The translations under genes were made by a program, and so were the position numbers. A stretch of 64,000 nt of DNA from JBHOQS01 sp042408875. GTDB taxonomy: Bacteria > Chloroflexota > UBA11872 > JBHOQS01. The notes beneath the pieces were generated by a model. The model ran no database searches, had not been told where the DNA came from, and saw nothing but the letters and a program-made list of their open reading frames with translations. Within the stretch, counting starts at the first letter, position 1, and the number at the start of each line of letters is the position of its first letter. The stretch covers positions 124,001-188,000 of the forward strand of contig JBHOQS010000019.1 of NCBI GenBank assembly GCA_042408875.1. Direction: 5' to 3'. Positions 41,706-51,447 of this stretch are shown piece by piece.

Positions 41706-41742
41706 GCTTGGAGGAGCGCAGCCCTGCTACGCTCCTCCAAGC
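41706..41742. terminator. 13-bp hairpin between convergent genes
   Basis: GCTTGGAGGAGCG (41706-41718) pairs with 41730-41742, with an 11-nt loop. AAAAC follows on the plus strand. It lies between UPF0182 (plus) and the small minus-strand gene. Confidence 0.7.
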
Positions 41743-41767
41743 AAAACAATATAATCAGCGCCACGCG

Positions 41768-42049
41768 TTAGTGGAACGTTCCCTGCCGCACGTGGCGCTC
41801 GATCTCGCTACGGATCTGCTCCACGTGGCGCTGGTCCTCGGCCTTGAGCCGCCGGAAGAGGTCGGCGCACTGCGGGCAGTTCTCCCGCTCAGCGTCCTCG
41901 ATATATTTGTCGTAGCGCCAGACACCGTCTAGCTTCTCGCTCATGACCTGGATCAGGTCATGGTTGACGTTGCTCACGGCTTCTGTACGCGGGCGCTCGC
42001 CAACGACCTGCTCAATAGGCGTTTCCCCTCCTGCATGCCGTTGCTCCAT
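41768..42049 (-). CDS. Small helical protein, possibly ferritin-like
   Basis: The 93-residue product starts at ATG 42049 (GGAGGT 7 nt upstream; earlier in-frame Met codons are less well placed). It is almost entirely helical: NVNHDLIQVMSEKLDGVWRY, then YIEDAERENCPQCADLFRRL and EDQRHVEQIRSEIERHVRQG. Its Glu/His pattern and CPQC pair are suggestive of a rubrerythrin-like/metal-binding helical protein, but no family is recognised with confidence. Confidence 0.65.
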   Translation of the reverse strand: MEQRHAGGETPIEQVVGERPRTEAVSNVNHDLIQVMSEKLDGVWRYDKYIEDAERENCPQCADLFRRLKAEDQRHVEQIRSEIERHVRQGTFH

Positions 42050-42252
42050 TGCTGCTACCTCCATGTCGCATACCCGGCCATGCCAGGCCAGAACAAACTG
42101 TGCGGCGGAGCAAACGTGCGGTGCAGTGAGACGTCCAGGCTGGCTCCACCGCACTGCTGCCGGCACTCAGGGTGGCAAGATACGTGCCTGTGTGGATATA
42201 CCGGCTGCGGGCATGCTTCGAGGGAAGATGCTCTCCAAAGCGTGCCTATTGC

Positions 42253-44214
42253 TTAGGAGGCGCTTGCGGCGGCCGCTTTTCGCAGGGTGACCAGCAGCAC
42301 GGCAATGTCCGCCGGGGTCACGCCGTTGATGCGCGCGGCCTGCCCGATGGTTGCGGGCCGGAAGCGCGCCAGCTTCTGCCGCGCCTCGGTGCGCAGGCCG
42401 GGGATGCCAGCATAATCGATGCCGGCCGGGATGCGATAGCCTTCCAGACGGGCGGCACGCTCGACCTCGGCCATCTGCTTGCGGATATAGCCAGCGTAGC
42501 GCAGCTCGACCTCAACCTCAAGGCGCATCTGCTCCGGCAGCCACGCAAGGATCGTGGGGATATCCCGACCGCGCGCCTGCTCCCGCCGCGCCCAGACGAT
42601 CGCATCACGGAGTTCCTCCACCTGCTGGTAACGCTCCCGCGAGACCAGCCCCAGACGATAGGCGATAGGCGTCAGGCGCAGGTGCGCGTTGTCATGCCGC
42701 AGGAGCAGGCGGTATTCGGCTCTGGACGTATGCAGCCGGTAAGGCTCGTCCAGCTCCTTGCTGGTGAGGTCATCTAGCATAACGCCGATGTACGCCAGCG
42801 CTCGCGGCAACACCACTGGCTGCCCAGCATCAATAGCCTGGAGCTGCATGGCGATGGCGGCCTCGAGAACATCGCCTGACCGATCGTAGGCGCGCAGGCC
42901 TTGCGGCCGCGGCGGCGGAGCACCGTCGCGCTGCCACAAGGCCGCCAGCGCTGCGTTGATGCCGGCCATGATCCCCTGGGCGGCCGCTTCCTCATACCCG
43001 GACGTGCCATTGATCTGCCCGGCGACAAACAGGCCGCCCACCAGCTTGGTCTCCAGCCAGGCGGTAGTCTGATAAGTCTTGACGTAATCGTACTCGACCG
43101 CGTAGCCAATGCGCACCAGCCGCGCCTGCTCCAGCGCGGGGATCGAGCGGATCATCGCCCATTGCACGTCTTCGGGCAGGCTGGTGTTGGCCCCTTGGAC
43201 GTAGACCTCACGGGTCTGGAAGCCTTCCGGCTCTAAGAAGAGCTGGTGGCGCTCCTTCTCGGCGAAGCGCACGATCTTGTCCTCGATCGAGGGGCAGTAG
43301 CGTGGCCCGATGCCCTCGATTGTGCCGTTAAACATAGGCGCGCGGTGCAGGTTGGCGCGAATGATCTCGTGTGTGCGAGGCGTCGTGTGCACCAGGTAGC
43401 AGGCCATCTGGCGACGCCATGTGGGCTGCGGCTCTGGCTGGGGATAGATCGGGTCCGGCTCCAGGCTCATGATCTCGCTGTCGGGCACCGGCTCGAAGGC
43501 GAACGACAGCGGCACATGGGATCCCGGTTGCGGCTCGGTACGGGCGTAGTCGATCGTCGCTGCGTCCAGGCGCGGCGGCGTGCCGGTCTTCAGCCGGCCA
43601 AGCTCAAAGCCGAGCGCGCGTAGCGAATCGGAGAGCGCGGCCGCTGGGGGCTCTCCGGCGCGGCCGCCCGGGCGGATGTGCTCGCCGGTAATGAGCCGTC
43701 CCTTCAGGAATGTGCCGGTCGTGAGCACCACCGTGCGCGCGGCGATGAACTCGCCCGTGTGCAGTCGTACTCCGCGGATGCACCGCCGCGCTCCCGGCAG
43801 CCGCGCGTACTCCTCGGGGGGAAGCTCTTCCGCAACGAGCTCCTCGACCAGCGCCTCGCGCAACTCAAGCCCCGGCTGGCGGGCTAGGACACCCTGCATC
43901 GCCTCCTGGTACAGCCGCTTGTCCGACTGCGCCCGCAGGGCCTGCACCGCCGGTCCCTTGCTAGTGTTCAGCATGCGGATCTGAATAAAGGTACGGTCGG
44001 CGTTGCGGCCCATCTCCCCGCCCAGGGCATCGATCTCCCGCACCAGGTGGCCCTTCGCCGGCCCGCCAACCGAAGGATTGCAAGGCATCAGGGCGATCGA
44101 GCGCAGGCTCCCGGTGACTAGGAGCGTCCGGCAGCCCATGCGTGCTGCTGCCAGAGCAGCCTCGCACCCGGCGTGTCCTCCGCCGACGACCAGGACGTCG
44201 TAGATCGTGGGCAT
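42253..44214 (-). CDS. mnmG: tRNA uridine-5-carboxymethylaminomethyl modification enzyme MnmG
   Basis: The 653-residue protein is a typical MnmG/GidA: FAD-binding DVLVVGGGHAGCEAALAAAR, the GIA-family motifs PCNPSVGGPAKGHLVREIDA, TGTFLKGRLITGEH, GRLKTGTPPRLD and YCPSIEDKIVRF, and the C-terminal helical domain for MnmE (RINGVTPADIAVLLVTLRK). It modifies wobble uridine in several tRNAs together with MnmE. The start at 44214 agrees with family length; an extension of 18 codons is unlikely. Confidence 0.96.
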   Translation of the reverse strand: MPTIYDVLVVGGGHAGCEAALAAARMGCRTLLVTGSLRSIALMPCNPSVGGPAKGHLVREIDALGGEMGRNADRTFIQIRMLNTSKGPAVQALRAQSDKRLYQEAMQGVLARQPGLELREALVEELVAEELPPEEYARLPGARRCIRGVRLHTGEFIAARTVVLTTGTFLKGRLITGEHIRPGGRAGEPPAAALSDSLRALGFELGRLKTGTPPRLDAATIDYARTEPQPGSHVPLSFAFEPVPDSEIMSLEPDPIYPQPEPQPTWRRQMACYLVHTTPRTHEIIRANLHRAPMFNGTIEGIGPRYCPSIEDKIVRFAEKERHQLFLEPEGFQTREVYVQGANTSLPEDVQWAMIRSIPALEQARLVRIGYAVEYDYVKTYQTTAWLETKLVGGLFVAGQINGTSGYEEAAAQGIMAGINAALAALWQRDGAPPPRPQGLRAYDRSGDVLEAAIAMQLQAIDAGQPVVLPRALAYIGVMLDDLTSKELDEPYRLHTSRAEYRLLLRHDNAHLRLTPIAYRLGLVSRERYQQVEELRDAIVWARREQARGRDIPTILAWLPEQMRLEVEVELRYAGYIRKQMAEVERAARLEGYRIPAGIDYAGIPGLRTEARQKLARFRPATIGQAARINGVTPADIAVLLVTLRKAAAASAS

Positions 44215-44548
44215 CGCGTGCTCGCCCGCCTGCCGTGGCAGGCGAGGCCAGGTCTCTGAAGAGTGCATACCTCTGCCACAAACCAGTTCCGGCTACCCGC
44301 CCCATCCTCGCGCGCCGGTGGGACTATGTCCAGCTCTGTTGTGCAGGAGAGAGCGTTACGAGTGCCGTGGACAGGACCCTCCCCTTCAGGCCAGGCATAG
44401 CCTAGACGGATTGTACCACCGCTCTGCCGGCGCGCCAGGACGAGCGGGCTATGATGTTCGTCCGGGGTAAAGGCCGGCAGGTACACTCGACCTATCATAG
44501 CGATTCAGGGGCGAGTTGCCCCCAGGCTGGATGCGCGGGAGGGGCGCG
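44215..44548. promoter_or_regulatory. Divergent promoter region of mnmG and the glycosidase
   Basis: About 330 nt. On the minus strand TGG-TACAAT (44418 down to 44410) is an extended -10 about 200 nt before mnmG. For the plus-strand gene, GGGAGGGG (about 44534-44541) is the ribosome site; a promoter is not obvious. No small gene is supported. Confidence 0.5.
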
Positions 44549-46222
44549 ATGCGTGGTGGAGTTGGTCGCTGGATAGTAGTGCTCGTCACGGTCCTGGGGA
44601 TGCTGTGGGGAAGCGTGCCCCTGGTCAGGGCGCAGGCTCCCGCGCCGGCGCCGCCCCAGCCGCTGAGAGCGCCCAACGATGAACGCCTGGGGGTCAATGA
44701 AAGCTTCTATGCCTCCAACCTGGCCAAGAAGCTGGGGGCTCGCTGGACCCGCTGGACCATCGAGTGGGAGCATCTCCAGCGCAGCGGCCCCCGTGATTTC
44801 AACGACTTCTACATCGACCAGCGCATCCTTGACCGCGAGATCAGCAACGGCTTCCGCGTGGCCGGGCTGATCAAGAACACCCCGGCCTGGGCTGCGCGCA
44901 ACCCGGAGTTCGGCCCCAAGTCACCGCCACGCAACCTTGACCAGCCGGTGTTTCTGCCTAGCGGCGCCATCAACGTGGAGAACTACTTCGGCAACGTCAT
45001 GTATGAGCTGGCCAGACGGTACGCTGGCAAGATCGACGTCTGGATGATCTGGAACGAGGTCGACATCCCACCGGTCGGGCCGAACGCCATGTACAACACC
45101 TGGATGGGTTCGCTCCAGGACTACTACCAACTCTTGAAAGTGGGCTATCAGGCTGTCAAGCGGGCGAACCCCAACGCCACGGTGGTGCTCGCGCCCTACA
45201 GCTTCATGCGCAATAAGCGCTGGTGGCAGGAGTTCCTGAACGTTGCCTCAGCCGACCCGGAGGGGCCAGCCAACGGCTACTTTTTCGACGTGCTAGCACT
45301 CAACCTGTACCGCAACCCGCATGATGCATGGGACCTGATGAAAGGCACCGCCGACGTGCGCGGCCAAGCTGATGATTGCGAGACGGTGCGGCGGGACGGC
45401 GATGTCGCGGTGCGAATGCCCGATGAGCAGTTCGAGGCCCTGCCCTATGCAGAGCAGATCCGCGGTATCGAGCTCCTCCGGCAGTGCTACGGCATTCCAG
45501 ACAAGCCTGTCTGGCTCACCGAAGTGAATTCAATGCCCTACGACGATCCATACGTCGATGGCTGGGACCCGGCCCACCGCAACGACTACTTCCGCATTAC
45601 CCAGGATGACCAGGCCTCGTACGTGATCCAGCTCTACGCGCTTGCACTGGCGGCCGGTTACCAGAAAGTCTTCTGGCAGGCTATGCAGGACGACCGGCCG
45701 CCAGTGCCGGACGAACTGTGGGGCCTGGTGCGGTACCACCCTGACATGCTGAACGCCGATCCGGCGCGCGTCCGCCCGGTCTACCGGGCGTACCAGGTCA
45801 TGGCCGAGGCGCTTGGTGGAGCGCAGCGCATTGAGCTCGCCACGCTGAACCGGCCGGACTCGGCCGGCTACAGCCGGTACGCTCCCCGCTATCAGTGGCT
45901 GGTGCATCTGGTGGCCGCGCAGCGCGGCGATCGCCGCGCCAGCATCTTATGGAACGGGGACGGCGTCCCGATCACCGTGTCGATCCCGCGCTGGGGCGCA
46001 ATAGCAGAGGTTGTCGATAAGTATGGCAATCGCCGTCCGCTTGAGCCTTCGCCCGATGGGACGCGCTGGGTAGTGACGTTGGACGCGGCCGTGCGGCACT
46101 TCGAACACCCAGTGTTCGGGAGCGACCCGCCGGGGTACTACTACGTGGGCGGCTCTCCGCTGATTATCTTTGAGTATGGCGTCCCTAGCGACGCACCGGT
46201 CGAGGCGCCGTCGCTTGGCTGA
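44549..46222 (+). CDS. Secreted clan GH-A glycoside hydrolase-like protein
   Basis: The 557-residue protein begins with a signal peptide (GRWIVVLVTVLGMLWGSVPLVRAQA, cleavage after about residue 32) and a Pro/Ala linker. A (beta/alpha)8 barrel follows, with the acid/base Glu in IDVWMIWNEVDIPPVG and the probable nucleophile Glu in PVWLTEVNSMPYD, about 160 residues apart, as in GH39/GH5-type enzymes. A C-terminal beta domain (about 430-557) may be a carbohydrate-binding or Ig-like module. Likely acts on extracellular polysaccharides; the specificity cannot be read. Confidence 0.82.
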   Translation: MRGGVGRWIVVLVTVLGMLWGSVPLVRAQAPAPAPPQPLRAPNDERLGVNESFYASNLAKKLGARWTRWTIEWEHLQRSGPRDFNDFYIDQRILDREISNGFRVAGLIKNTPAWAARNPEFGPKSPPRNLDQPVFLPSGAINVENYFGNVMYELARRYAGKIDVWMIWNEVDIPPVGPNAMYNTWMGSLQDYYQLLKVGYQAVKRANPNATVVLAPYSFMRNKRWWQEFLNVASADPEGPANGYFFDVLALNLYRNPHDAWDLMKGTADVRGQADDCETVRRDGDVAVRMPDEQFEALPYAEQIRGIELLRQCYGIPDKPVWLTEVNSMPYDDPYVDGWDPAHRNDYFRITQDDQASYVIQLYALALAAGYQKVFWQAMQDDRPPVPDELWGLVRYHPDMLNADPARVRPVYRAYQVMAEALGGAQRIELATLNRPDSAGYSRYAPRYQWLVHLVAAQRGDRRASILWNGDGVPITVSIPRWGAIAEVVDKYGNRRPLEPSPDGTRWVVTLDAAVRHFEHPVFGSDPPGYYYVGGSPLIIFEYGVPSDAPVEAPSLG

Positions 46223-46338
46223 GCAATCATGCACCTTCTAGCTAGCGGCAGGTATCGTATCTACTGGGTCCAAGACTTCGGGGCGCGGCGGTGACGGCAG
46301 CGCTGCCGCGCACTGCTCACCCCTGGCTGTCGGCCGCA

Positions 46339-46347
46339 TGCTATACT
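46339..46347 (+). promoter_or_regulatory. Extended -10 element upstream of Ldh_2 gene
   Basis: TGC-TATACT, about 160 nt before GTG 46508. The rest of the 285-nt spacer before this gene shows nothing else that can be named. Confidence 0.4.
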
Positions 46348-46507
46348 GCGTCGGGCTCCCTGTGCTGATGCCGGGCGCAGGCACTCTAACTCGCGCATGG
46401 AACACACCACGCTTGCCCGCCTGTGCCCTGGCTAGAGTGCTCACGCGGGCACCGGCGCTACAAACGGCCCCTATCCTGTCCTGATCCTATCTCGGAGGCC
46501 AGCAAGG

Positions 46508-47566
46508 GTGGGCAACGAGCACATTGTCGCTATACCGGCGTTGCAGTCGTTTCTCCAAGGCGCGCTTCAGAAGGCAGGTGTCCCGCCCGCGCATGCCGTG
46601 CGCATCACCGAGGTGCTGGTTGACTGCGAGCTACGCGGCTACGAGGACCATGGCGCCTATTTCCTCCATGAGTTGCTAGGCTGGTATGCCTCCGGCGCCA
46701 TGAACCCGGCGCCGCAGGTGCGGGTTATCCGGGAGACTGAAACGGCCACGCTGCTGGATGGCGACCGCGGCTGTGGGGCCATCGCTGCCACGGAGGCGAT
46801 GCGCTCCTGCATCGCCAAAGCGCGCACACACGGCTTTGCCTGTGCCGGTATCCGCAACTCCGGCCACTTCATCGCGGCGGGGCCGTACGCGATGCTGGCT
46901 GCCGAGGCCGGGATGATCGGCTTTGCCGCCTCGAATGTGACGCCGCTGATGGCCCCCACCGGCGGCCTGACCCGCACCTTCGGCACAAACCCGCTGGCCT
47001 ACGCCGTGCCCGCCGGCCGGCACCTTCCGGTGCTGTTCGACATGGCCACTAGCCAGATCGCCGGCTTCAAAGTACGCCTGGCCGCGCTGGAGGGCCGCGA
47101 GGTAGCGCCCGGCCTGATCGAGGATGCTCAGGGCCGGCCCACGACCAACCCGCATGACTACCTGAACGGCGGGCTGATCCTGCCGGTAGGTGGCTACAAG
47201 GGCTATGGCCTGGCGATGATCGTGGATGTGCTGTGTGGGGTGCTCACTGGCGCCGGCTTCGCCCGGACGGCTGGGGTCACGCACGGCAAGACCGGCCAGT
47301 TCTTCTGGGCGCTGGACGTGGAACAGTTCATGCCCCGCGCGGAGTTCCTGGCGCGCATGGATGAACAGATCGACCAGGTAAAATCGAGCGCGCGCAAGGA
47401 AGGTGTGGCTGAGATCTTCGTCCCGGGCGAGCGTGGGCTGCGGCGCAAGCAGCGGCTCCTGGAGCAGGGCACTGTGCCGCTCTCAGAGGTGACCTGGCGC
47501 GTGCTCCAAGAGGATTGCGCCAGGCTGGGTATTCCCATGCTCCAGCGGCTGGAGGCCGGCGAGTAA
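46508..47566 (+). CDS. Ldh_2 family (type 2 malate/L-sulfolactate) NAD(P)-dependent dehydrogenase
   Basis: The 352-residue protein has the fold of the malate/L-lactate dehydrogenase-2 family. N-terminal helices are followed by DCELRGYEDHGAYFLHEL, then GIRNSGHFIAAGPYAMLA (catalytic His), TRTFGTNPLAYAVPAG and a C-terminal GGLILPVGGYKGYGLAMIV. It oxidises or reduces a 2-hydroxy/2-oxo acid in the cytoplasm; the substrate is unknown. GTG start with GGAGG 7-8 nt upstream. Confidence 0.9.
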   Translation: MGNEHIVAIPALQSFLQGALQKAGVPPAHAVRITEVLVDCELRGYEDHGAYFLHELLGWYASGAMNPAPQVRVIRETETATLLDGDRGCGAIAATEAMRSCIAKARTHGFACAGIRNSGHFIAAGPYAMLAAEAGMIGFAASNVTPLMAPTGGLTRTFGTNPLAYAVPAGRHLPVLFDMATSQIAGFKVRLAALEGREVAPGLIEDAQGRPTTNPHDYLNGGLILPVGGYKGYGLAMIVDVLCGVLTGAGFARTAGVTHGKTGQFFWALDVEQFMPRAEFLARMDEQIDQVKSSARKEGVAEIFVPGERGLRRKQRLLEQGTVPLSEVTWRVLQEDCARLGIPMLQRLEAGE

Positions 47567-47649
47567 GCGCCTCGGCCACACTGTGTGGAGAGCCACTGCA
47601 AGCCGCTGCACCCGCTCCGCGGAGCGGATGCAGCTCGGATAGGTACATC

Positions 47650-48648
47650 ATGGTGAGGGACGCGGAGGTCTCGCACGACACTGGGTCACAGACAGAGCGC
47701 CTTGAGCTCACAGTGCCCCAGGGGGAGGCCGGCGCCAGGCTCGACGCTTACCTGGCTCGCGCGGTGCCTGACCTGAGCCGCTCGCGCGCCGAGCGACTGA
47801 TCGAAGAGGGGCGCGTCTTGGTTGATAGCCGCCTGGCGCGGCCCGCGACGCGGGTGCAGGCCGGCAGCCGCGTGCTCGTGGAGCTTCCCCCGCCGGAACC
47901 ACTTGTGCTGGCGCCTGAGCCGATCCCGCTGCGTATCGTCTACGAGAACCCGGATATCCTCGTCATCGATAAGCCAGCGGGGCTCGTAGTCCATCCGGCC
48001 CCGGGCCATCCTACCGGCACGCTGGTGCATGCGTTGCTAGGACACGCCGAGGCCCTAGCCGAGAGCGATGACCCGACTCGACCAGGCATCGTGCACCGGC
48101 TCGACAAGGATACCTCTGGCTTGATGGTCGTGGCCAAGACCGAACGAGCGCGGCTATGGCTGGTCGATCAGTTCGCCCAGCGGCGCGTGCACAAGCGCTA
48201 CCTGGCGCTGTTGGCCGGTGCGGTGACGCCTGATGAGGGGGTGATCGACGCACCGATCGGGCGCCACCCGGTGCACCGCCAGCGCATGGCGATCCTGCCC
48301 GAGGGACGTGGGGGCAGGCCCGCGCGCACCGCCTACCGCGTGCTCGAGCGCTTTCCCGGCTACACGTTGGTTGAAGCCTTCCCCGAGACCGGGCGGACGC
48401 ACCAGATCCGCGTGCACGTTGCCTCGCGCGGCTGGCCAGTGGTTGGCGATCCAGTGTACGGGGGCCGGCGTGCAACCCGCGCTGCCGAGGCGCTTGGGCT
48501 GGCGCGACAGTTCCTACATGCCGCGGACTTACGTTTCACCCTGCCCGATGGCCGCGAGCTTAGCTTCCACTCCGAGCTTCCCGAGGATCTGGCGGCTGCG
48601 TTAGACCGCCTGCGCCGGGGTGAACGCCGGCGCGCCGCTACCTCATAG
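47650..48648 (+). CDS. RluA/RluD family 23S rRNA pseudouridine synthase
   Basis: The 332-residue protein has an N-terminal S4 RNA-binding domain (ARLDAYLARAVPDLSRSRAERL) and the catalytic domain with D152 in GIVHRLDKDTSGLMVVAKT. RVHKRYLALL, TAYRVLERF and GRTHQIRVHVA complete the family set. It converts uridines of 23S rRNA (RluD positions) to pseudouridine. It opens 83 nt after the Ldh gene, on the same strand; convergent with the next gene. Confidence 0.95.
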   Translation: MVRDAEVSHDTGSQTERLELTVPQGEAGARLDAYLARAVPDLSRSRAERLIEEGRVLVDSRLARPATRVQAGSRVLVELPPPEPLVLAPEPIPLRIVYENPDILVIDKPAGLVVHPAPGHPTGTLVHALLGHAEALAESDDPTRPGIVHRLDKDTSGLMVVAKTERARLWLVDQFAQRRVHKRYLALLAGAVTPDEGVIDAPIGRHPVHRQRMAILPEGRGGRPARTAYRVLERFPGYTLVEAFPETGRTHQIRVHVASRGWPVVGDPVYGGRRATRAAEALGLARQFLHAADLRFTLPDGRELSFHSELPEDLAAALDRLRRGERRRAATS

Positions 48649-48662
48649 CGGCCTGAGCGCCT

Positions 48663-48698
48663 GGCTCCGGCTGGCTGCCAGACGTTCAGGCCGGAGCC
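48663..48698. terminator. 9-bp hairpin at convergent gene ends
   Basis: GGCTCCGGC (48663-48671) pairs with GCCGGAGCC (48690-48698), 18-nt loop, between rluD and the zinc-ribbon gene. It overlaps the last codons of the latter. Confidence 0.5.
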
Positions 48699-49513
48699 TC
48701 GGCGCGAGGGTTGTACTGCGGCAAACCCAGCTCCTGCCGGATCAGGGCGATAGCGTGGAAGGCACGGGTATTGGTCATGCCGAGCTCAGTGGCGATCTGC
48801 TTATGGATGCCGATTGGTGGGAGCGGCAGCGCGGGAAGATAGCGCTCACGCACACGGGCCAGCTCCTCGTCGGTGAACTCCCAGTCGGCCGGTGGACGGC
48901 TGATACTGAGCCGCTCGCGCTGGCGCAGGTAGCGGACCACCTCCCGCACAGCGCGCAGCGGTATGTCCATCTCCGCGGCGATAGTGTGGCGAATGCCATC
49001 GTACTCATGCGGCTGGGCCAGCTCAAGGTAGCGCTGTTCGATTGCGGCGATCTGCTCAGGCGTGAGCGCAAAGGGCGACTCGGGTGGCCGCGGCGGTACT
49101 GACAGTGCCGATACGCCAGCACCCCTCTCATGCCGGTCAGGCTGGCGGGACGGCCTGGCGTACGGCTGTGGTAGCGGACGGCCGGTGACGGTACGAGCCG
49201 GCGCGGCGCCGCTGGCAGCAACCGCCTGCGGCGCAGGCTGCGCCTGCACCACGGGAGGGCGTGTGCGCTCGACCTCAGGGTGTGCACGGGCCTCGGCGCG
49301 TTCGCGCTCGCGCCGCTCAGCCATCTCCTCGGGGGTCAGCCGCTCAATGACATAGGTAGGTCTGGCTGCCGCCGCGCCGCGCGCGGCTTCTTGAGTGAGG
49401 CGTTGCGTCTGCGCGGCGCGCGTGCACTCGGGGCAACGGATCACGGTTGCTTTTGGCGCCTTAAACCATTTGCCGCAGGAAGCGCAACGCACACGCAGGG
49501 AGGGCCTCGCCAT
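48686..49513 (-). CDS. Zinc-ribbon and helical repeat protein of unknown function
   Basis: The 275-residue product has an N-terminal zinc ribbon (RVRCASCGKWFKAPKATVIRC, then PEC), a long disordered Pro/Ala/Arg-rich linker (about 45-150), and two related helical modules at the C terminus. The modules resemble each other: FALTPEQIAAIEQRYLELA ... IAAEMDIPLRAVREVVRYL and FTDEELARVRERYLPALP ... IATELGMTNTRAFHAIALI. The repeated shape with HTH-like ends suggests nucleic-acid binding. No named family. It lies between rluD and a cell-wall peptidase. Confidence 0.75.
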   Translation of the reverse strand: MARPSLRVRCASCGKWFKAPKATVIRCPECTRAAQTQRLTQEAARGAAAARPTYVIERLTPEEMAERRERERAEARAHPEVERTRPPVVQAQPAPQAVAASGAAPARTVTGRPLPQPYARPSRQPDRHERGAGVSALSVPPRPPESPFALTPEQIAAIEQRYLELAQPHEYDGIRHTIAAEMDIPLRAVREVVRYLRQRERLSISRPPADWEFTDEELARVRERYLPALPLPPIGIHKQIATELGMTNTRAFHAIALIRQELGLPQYNPRAEAPA

Positions 49514-49707
49514 CTTCAGTCACTCTTTTCAGTCACTTCAGAGTCACTCTAAGGAGTGGTGCCCCGGAGAACAGCCCGGCTCGCTGACAGGACGCTCAGC
49601 GCCTATTATCCCGCCCCGTCCATCGGGCGTCCAATCCGGCAGCCCATCCGGGATGTGCCTGCCGGTCATGCGCACCTTGCAGGGCCACACGATCGCCGGG
49701 TCGCGGT

Positions 49708-51123
49708 TTAAAGGATGCCGAGTGGGTTGACGAAGCGGCCGTTCAACAGGAACTCCAGGTGGAGGTGCGGGCCGGTCGAGCGGCCAGTCGAGCCCATGCT
49801 GCCGATCACCTGGCCCTTGTTTACGTACTGTCCGGGCCGCACGTAGATCGCGGCGAGGTGATTGTAGGTGCTCACCCAACCGTTTCCGTGGTTGACGATG
49901 ATGCGGTTGCCATAGCCAGTGCTATCCCACCCAGTGAACGTGACCAGGCCACCGTCGGCGGCGAGGATGGGCGTGCCCATCGGCGCAGCGATGTCGATAC
50001 CGGGATGCCAGCCGGAGAAGTACGTGGTGATCACGCCGCGCGCGGGCCAGACGAAGCGGCCAGAGCCGGTCACCGGCCGCGGCGGCGCAACAGGACGAGC
50101 CACGCTCGCCGCGCTGCTGCGGGCTGCCGGCTGTGTCGGAGGCGCCTGCGGCCGTGCCACCGGCCGCGGCGGCGTGGGGATGACCCCGCCGGGGACGATG
50201 AGCTTCTGGTACGGCTCCAGCGTCTCGTTGGTCACCCGGTTGAAGTCAGCGATCGCCTGCGGATCGGCTTTGTAGCGGGCCGCAATACTCTCTAGAGTGT
50301 CGCCCTCCTGGACCTCATGGTAGACGCCCGACACCGGCAGGATCAGCAGCTTCTGGCCGATCTGAATGAAATCGTCCTCGCTTAGCTTGTTCGCCCATAA
50401 AATGGTCTGGTAGCTGATGCCATAGCGCAGGCCCAGGTCCCACACCGTATCGCCTGGCGCCACCTCATGGACGATGACGCCCTCGCGTGGGCGCTCCGGC
50501 ACGATCGTTACCGGCAGGGGCGGGCGTACCAGCGCCGCACGATCCAGCACGGAGCTTCGCTCAGGCGCCACAGCCGGCGCCAGCACGGCCTGGGGGACGC
50601 CCGGTGGCGCGACCGGGCCGACCACCGGAGGCAGGCCACGCGTCGAGAGCGTGCGGACGCGGCTGCCGAAGCTTGCGTCGTGCGCAGCGACTACCGAACT
50701 CCCGGGGGCGAGCCAGTAGCCTTGCGGCGGCTGTGGGCGAGCGAAGCTCCCAACGGCTGCCACGAGAGCCGCTGCGCCGAGGACAGCCCCAGGAGGGGCC
50801 ACCTCTGGCAGACGCTCGGCTAGCACGCTGAGCAGAGCGTCCCGATCCCGCGCCAGCGCATACATCCGCTGCGCTGCCATGACGGCAGCCATAGCATACC
50901 GTCTGCATGCCGCAGCAAGGGACAGCCACAACCACAGCGCGGTGAGCGCAAAGGGGAAGAAGAGAGACGCCGGACGCAGCAGGAGCGACGCAAACGACGT
51001 GCCGGCGGCAGATACAACGCCCCCCGCCAGACCGATGGCGGGCCCAGCGTCTGCGGGCAGGTCCTGAGGCGCGCGCCCACGGGGCGCGTACGGCGCAGGC
51101 CAGTGCGGTGCGTAGTCGCTCAT
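49708..51123 (-). CDS. LysM-containing M23 family peptidase
   Basis: The 471-residue protein has an N-terminal segment with hydrophobic helices (residues 45-75, 115-130) and a Pro-rich linker. Two LysM domains are visible in HEVAPGDTVWDLGLRYGISY and YHEVQEGDTLESIAARYKAD. A C-terminal M23 (LytM) domain has the zinc ligands in HPGIDIAAPMGTP and GPHLHLEF (HLH) and the intervening YNHLAAIYVRPGQYVNKGQV. It is probably a membrane-anchored peptidoglycan endopeptidase or EnvC-like factor. The start at 51123 avoids a 37-residue N-terminal extension without ribosome site. Confidence 0.92.
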   Translation of the reverse strand: MSDYAPHWPAPYAPRGRAPQDLPADAGPAIGLAGGVVSAAGTSFASLLLRPASLFFPFALTALWLWLSLAAACRRYAMAAVMAAQRMYALARDRDALLSVLAERLPEVAPPGAVLGAAALVAAVGSFARPQPPQGYWLAPGSSVVAAHDASFGSRVRTLSTRGLPPVVGPVAPPGVPQAVLAPAVAPERSSVLDRAALVRPPLPVTIVPERPREGVIVHEVAPGDTVWDLGLRYGISYQTILWANKLSEDDFIQIGQKLLILPVSGVYHEVQEGDTLESIAARYKADPQAIADFNRVTNETLEPYQKLIVPGGVIPTPPRPVARPQAPPTQPAARSSAASVARPVAPPRPVTGSGRFVWPARGVITTYFSGWHPGIDIAAPMGTPILAADGGLVTFTGWDSTGYGNRIIVNHGNGWVSTYNHLAAIYVRPGQYVNKGQVIGSMGSTGRSTGPHLHLEFLLNGRFVNPLGIL

Positions 51124-51447
51124 GCTTCTGTAGATGCTTGTCGAGTCCCTGAGCGAAGGGTGGCCGTAGGCAATCGCTCGAGCCCTGCACCCGGGCCACG
51201 AGCCGCCCTCTGGCACACGCGCATCGGGGCGCATGGCGGCCTACCGCACTGTAGGACCTGCCGGCGACATGCTAGCACAGTGCTTCAGAAACTCCAAAAC
51301 CTTGCGCGCAATTTCACAAGTTGTCGATGTTAGGGAACATGTTTGCCGCCTCGGCCGTGGGGCAGCCGCCCTGCTACAATGCGGGTACGGCTGCCGGCCA
51401 AAGGCCGGCGCGCCCGCCATCATATCGAAGGCGTTACAGGGCACCAC
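51124..51447. promoter_or_regulatory. Divergent region with kinase promoter
   Basis: TGC-TACAAT (51372-51380) is an extended -10 for the plus-strand kinase gene. No good -35 lies at the expected distance. The remaining sequence contains no supported feature. Confidence 0.45.
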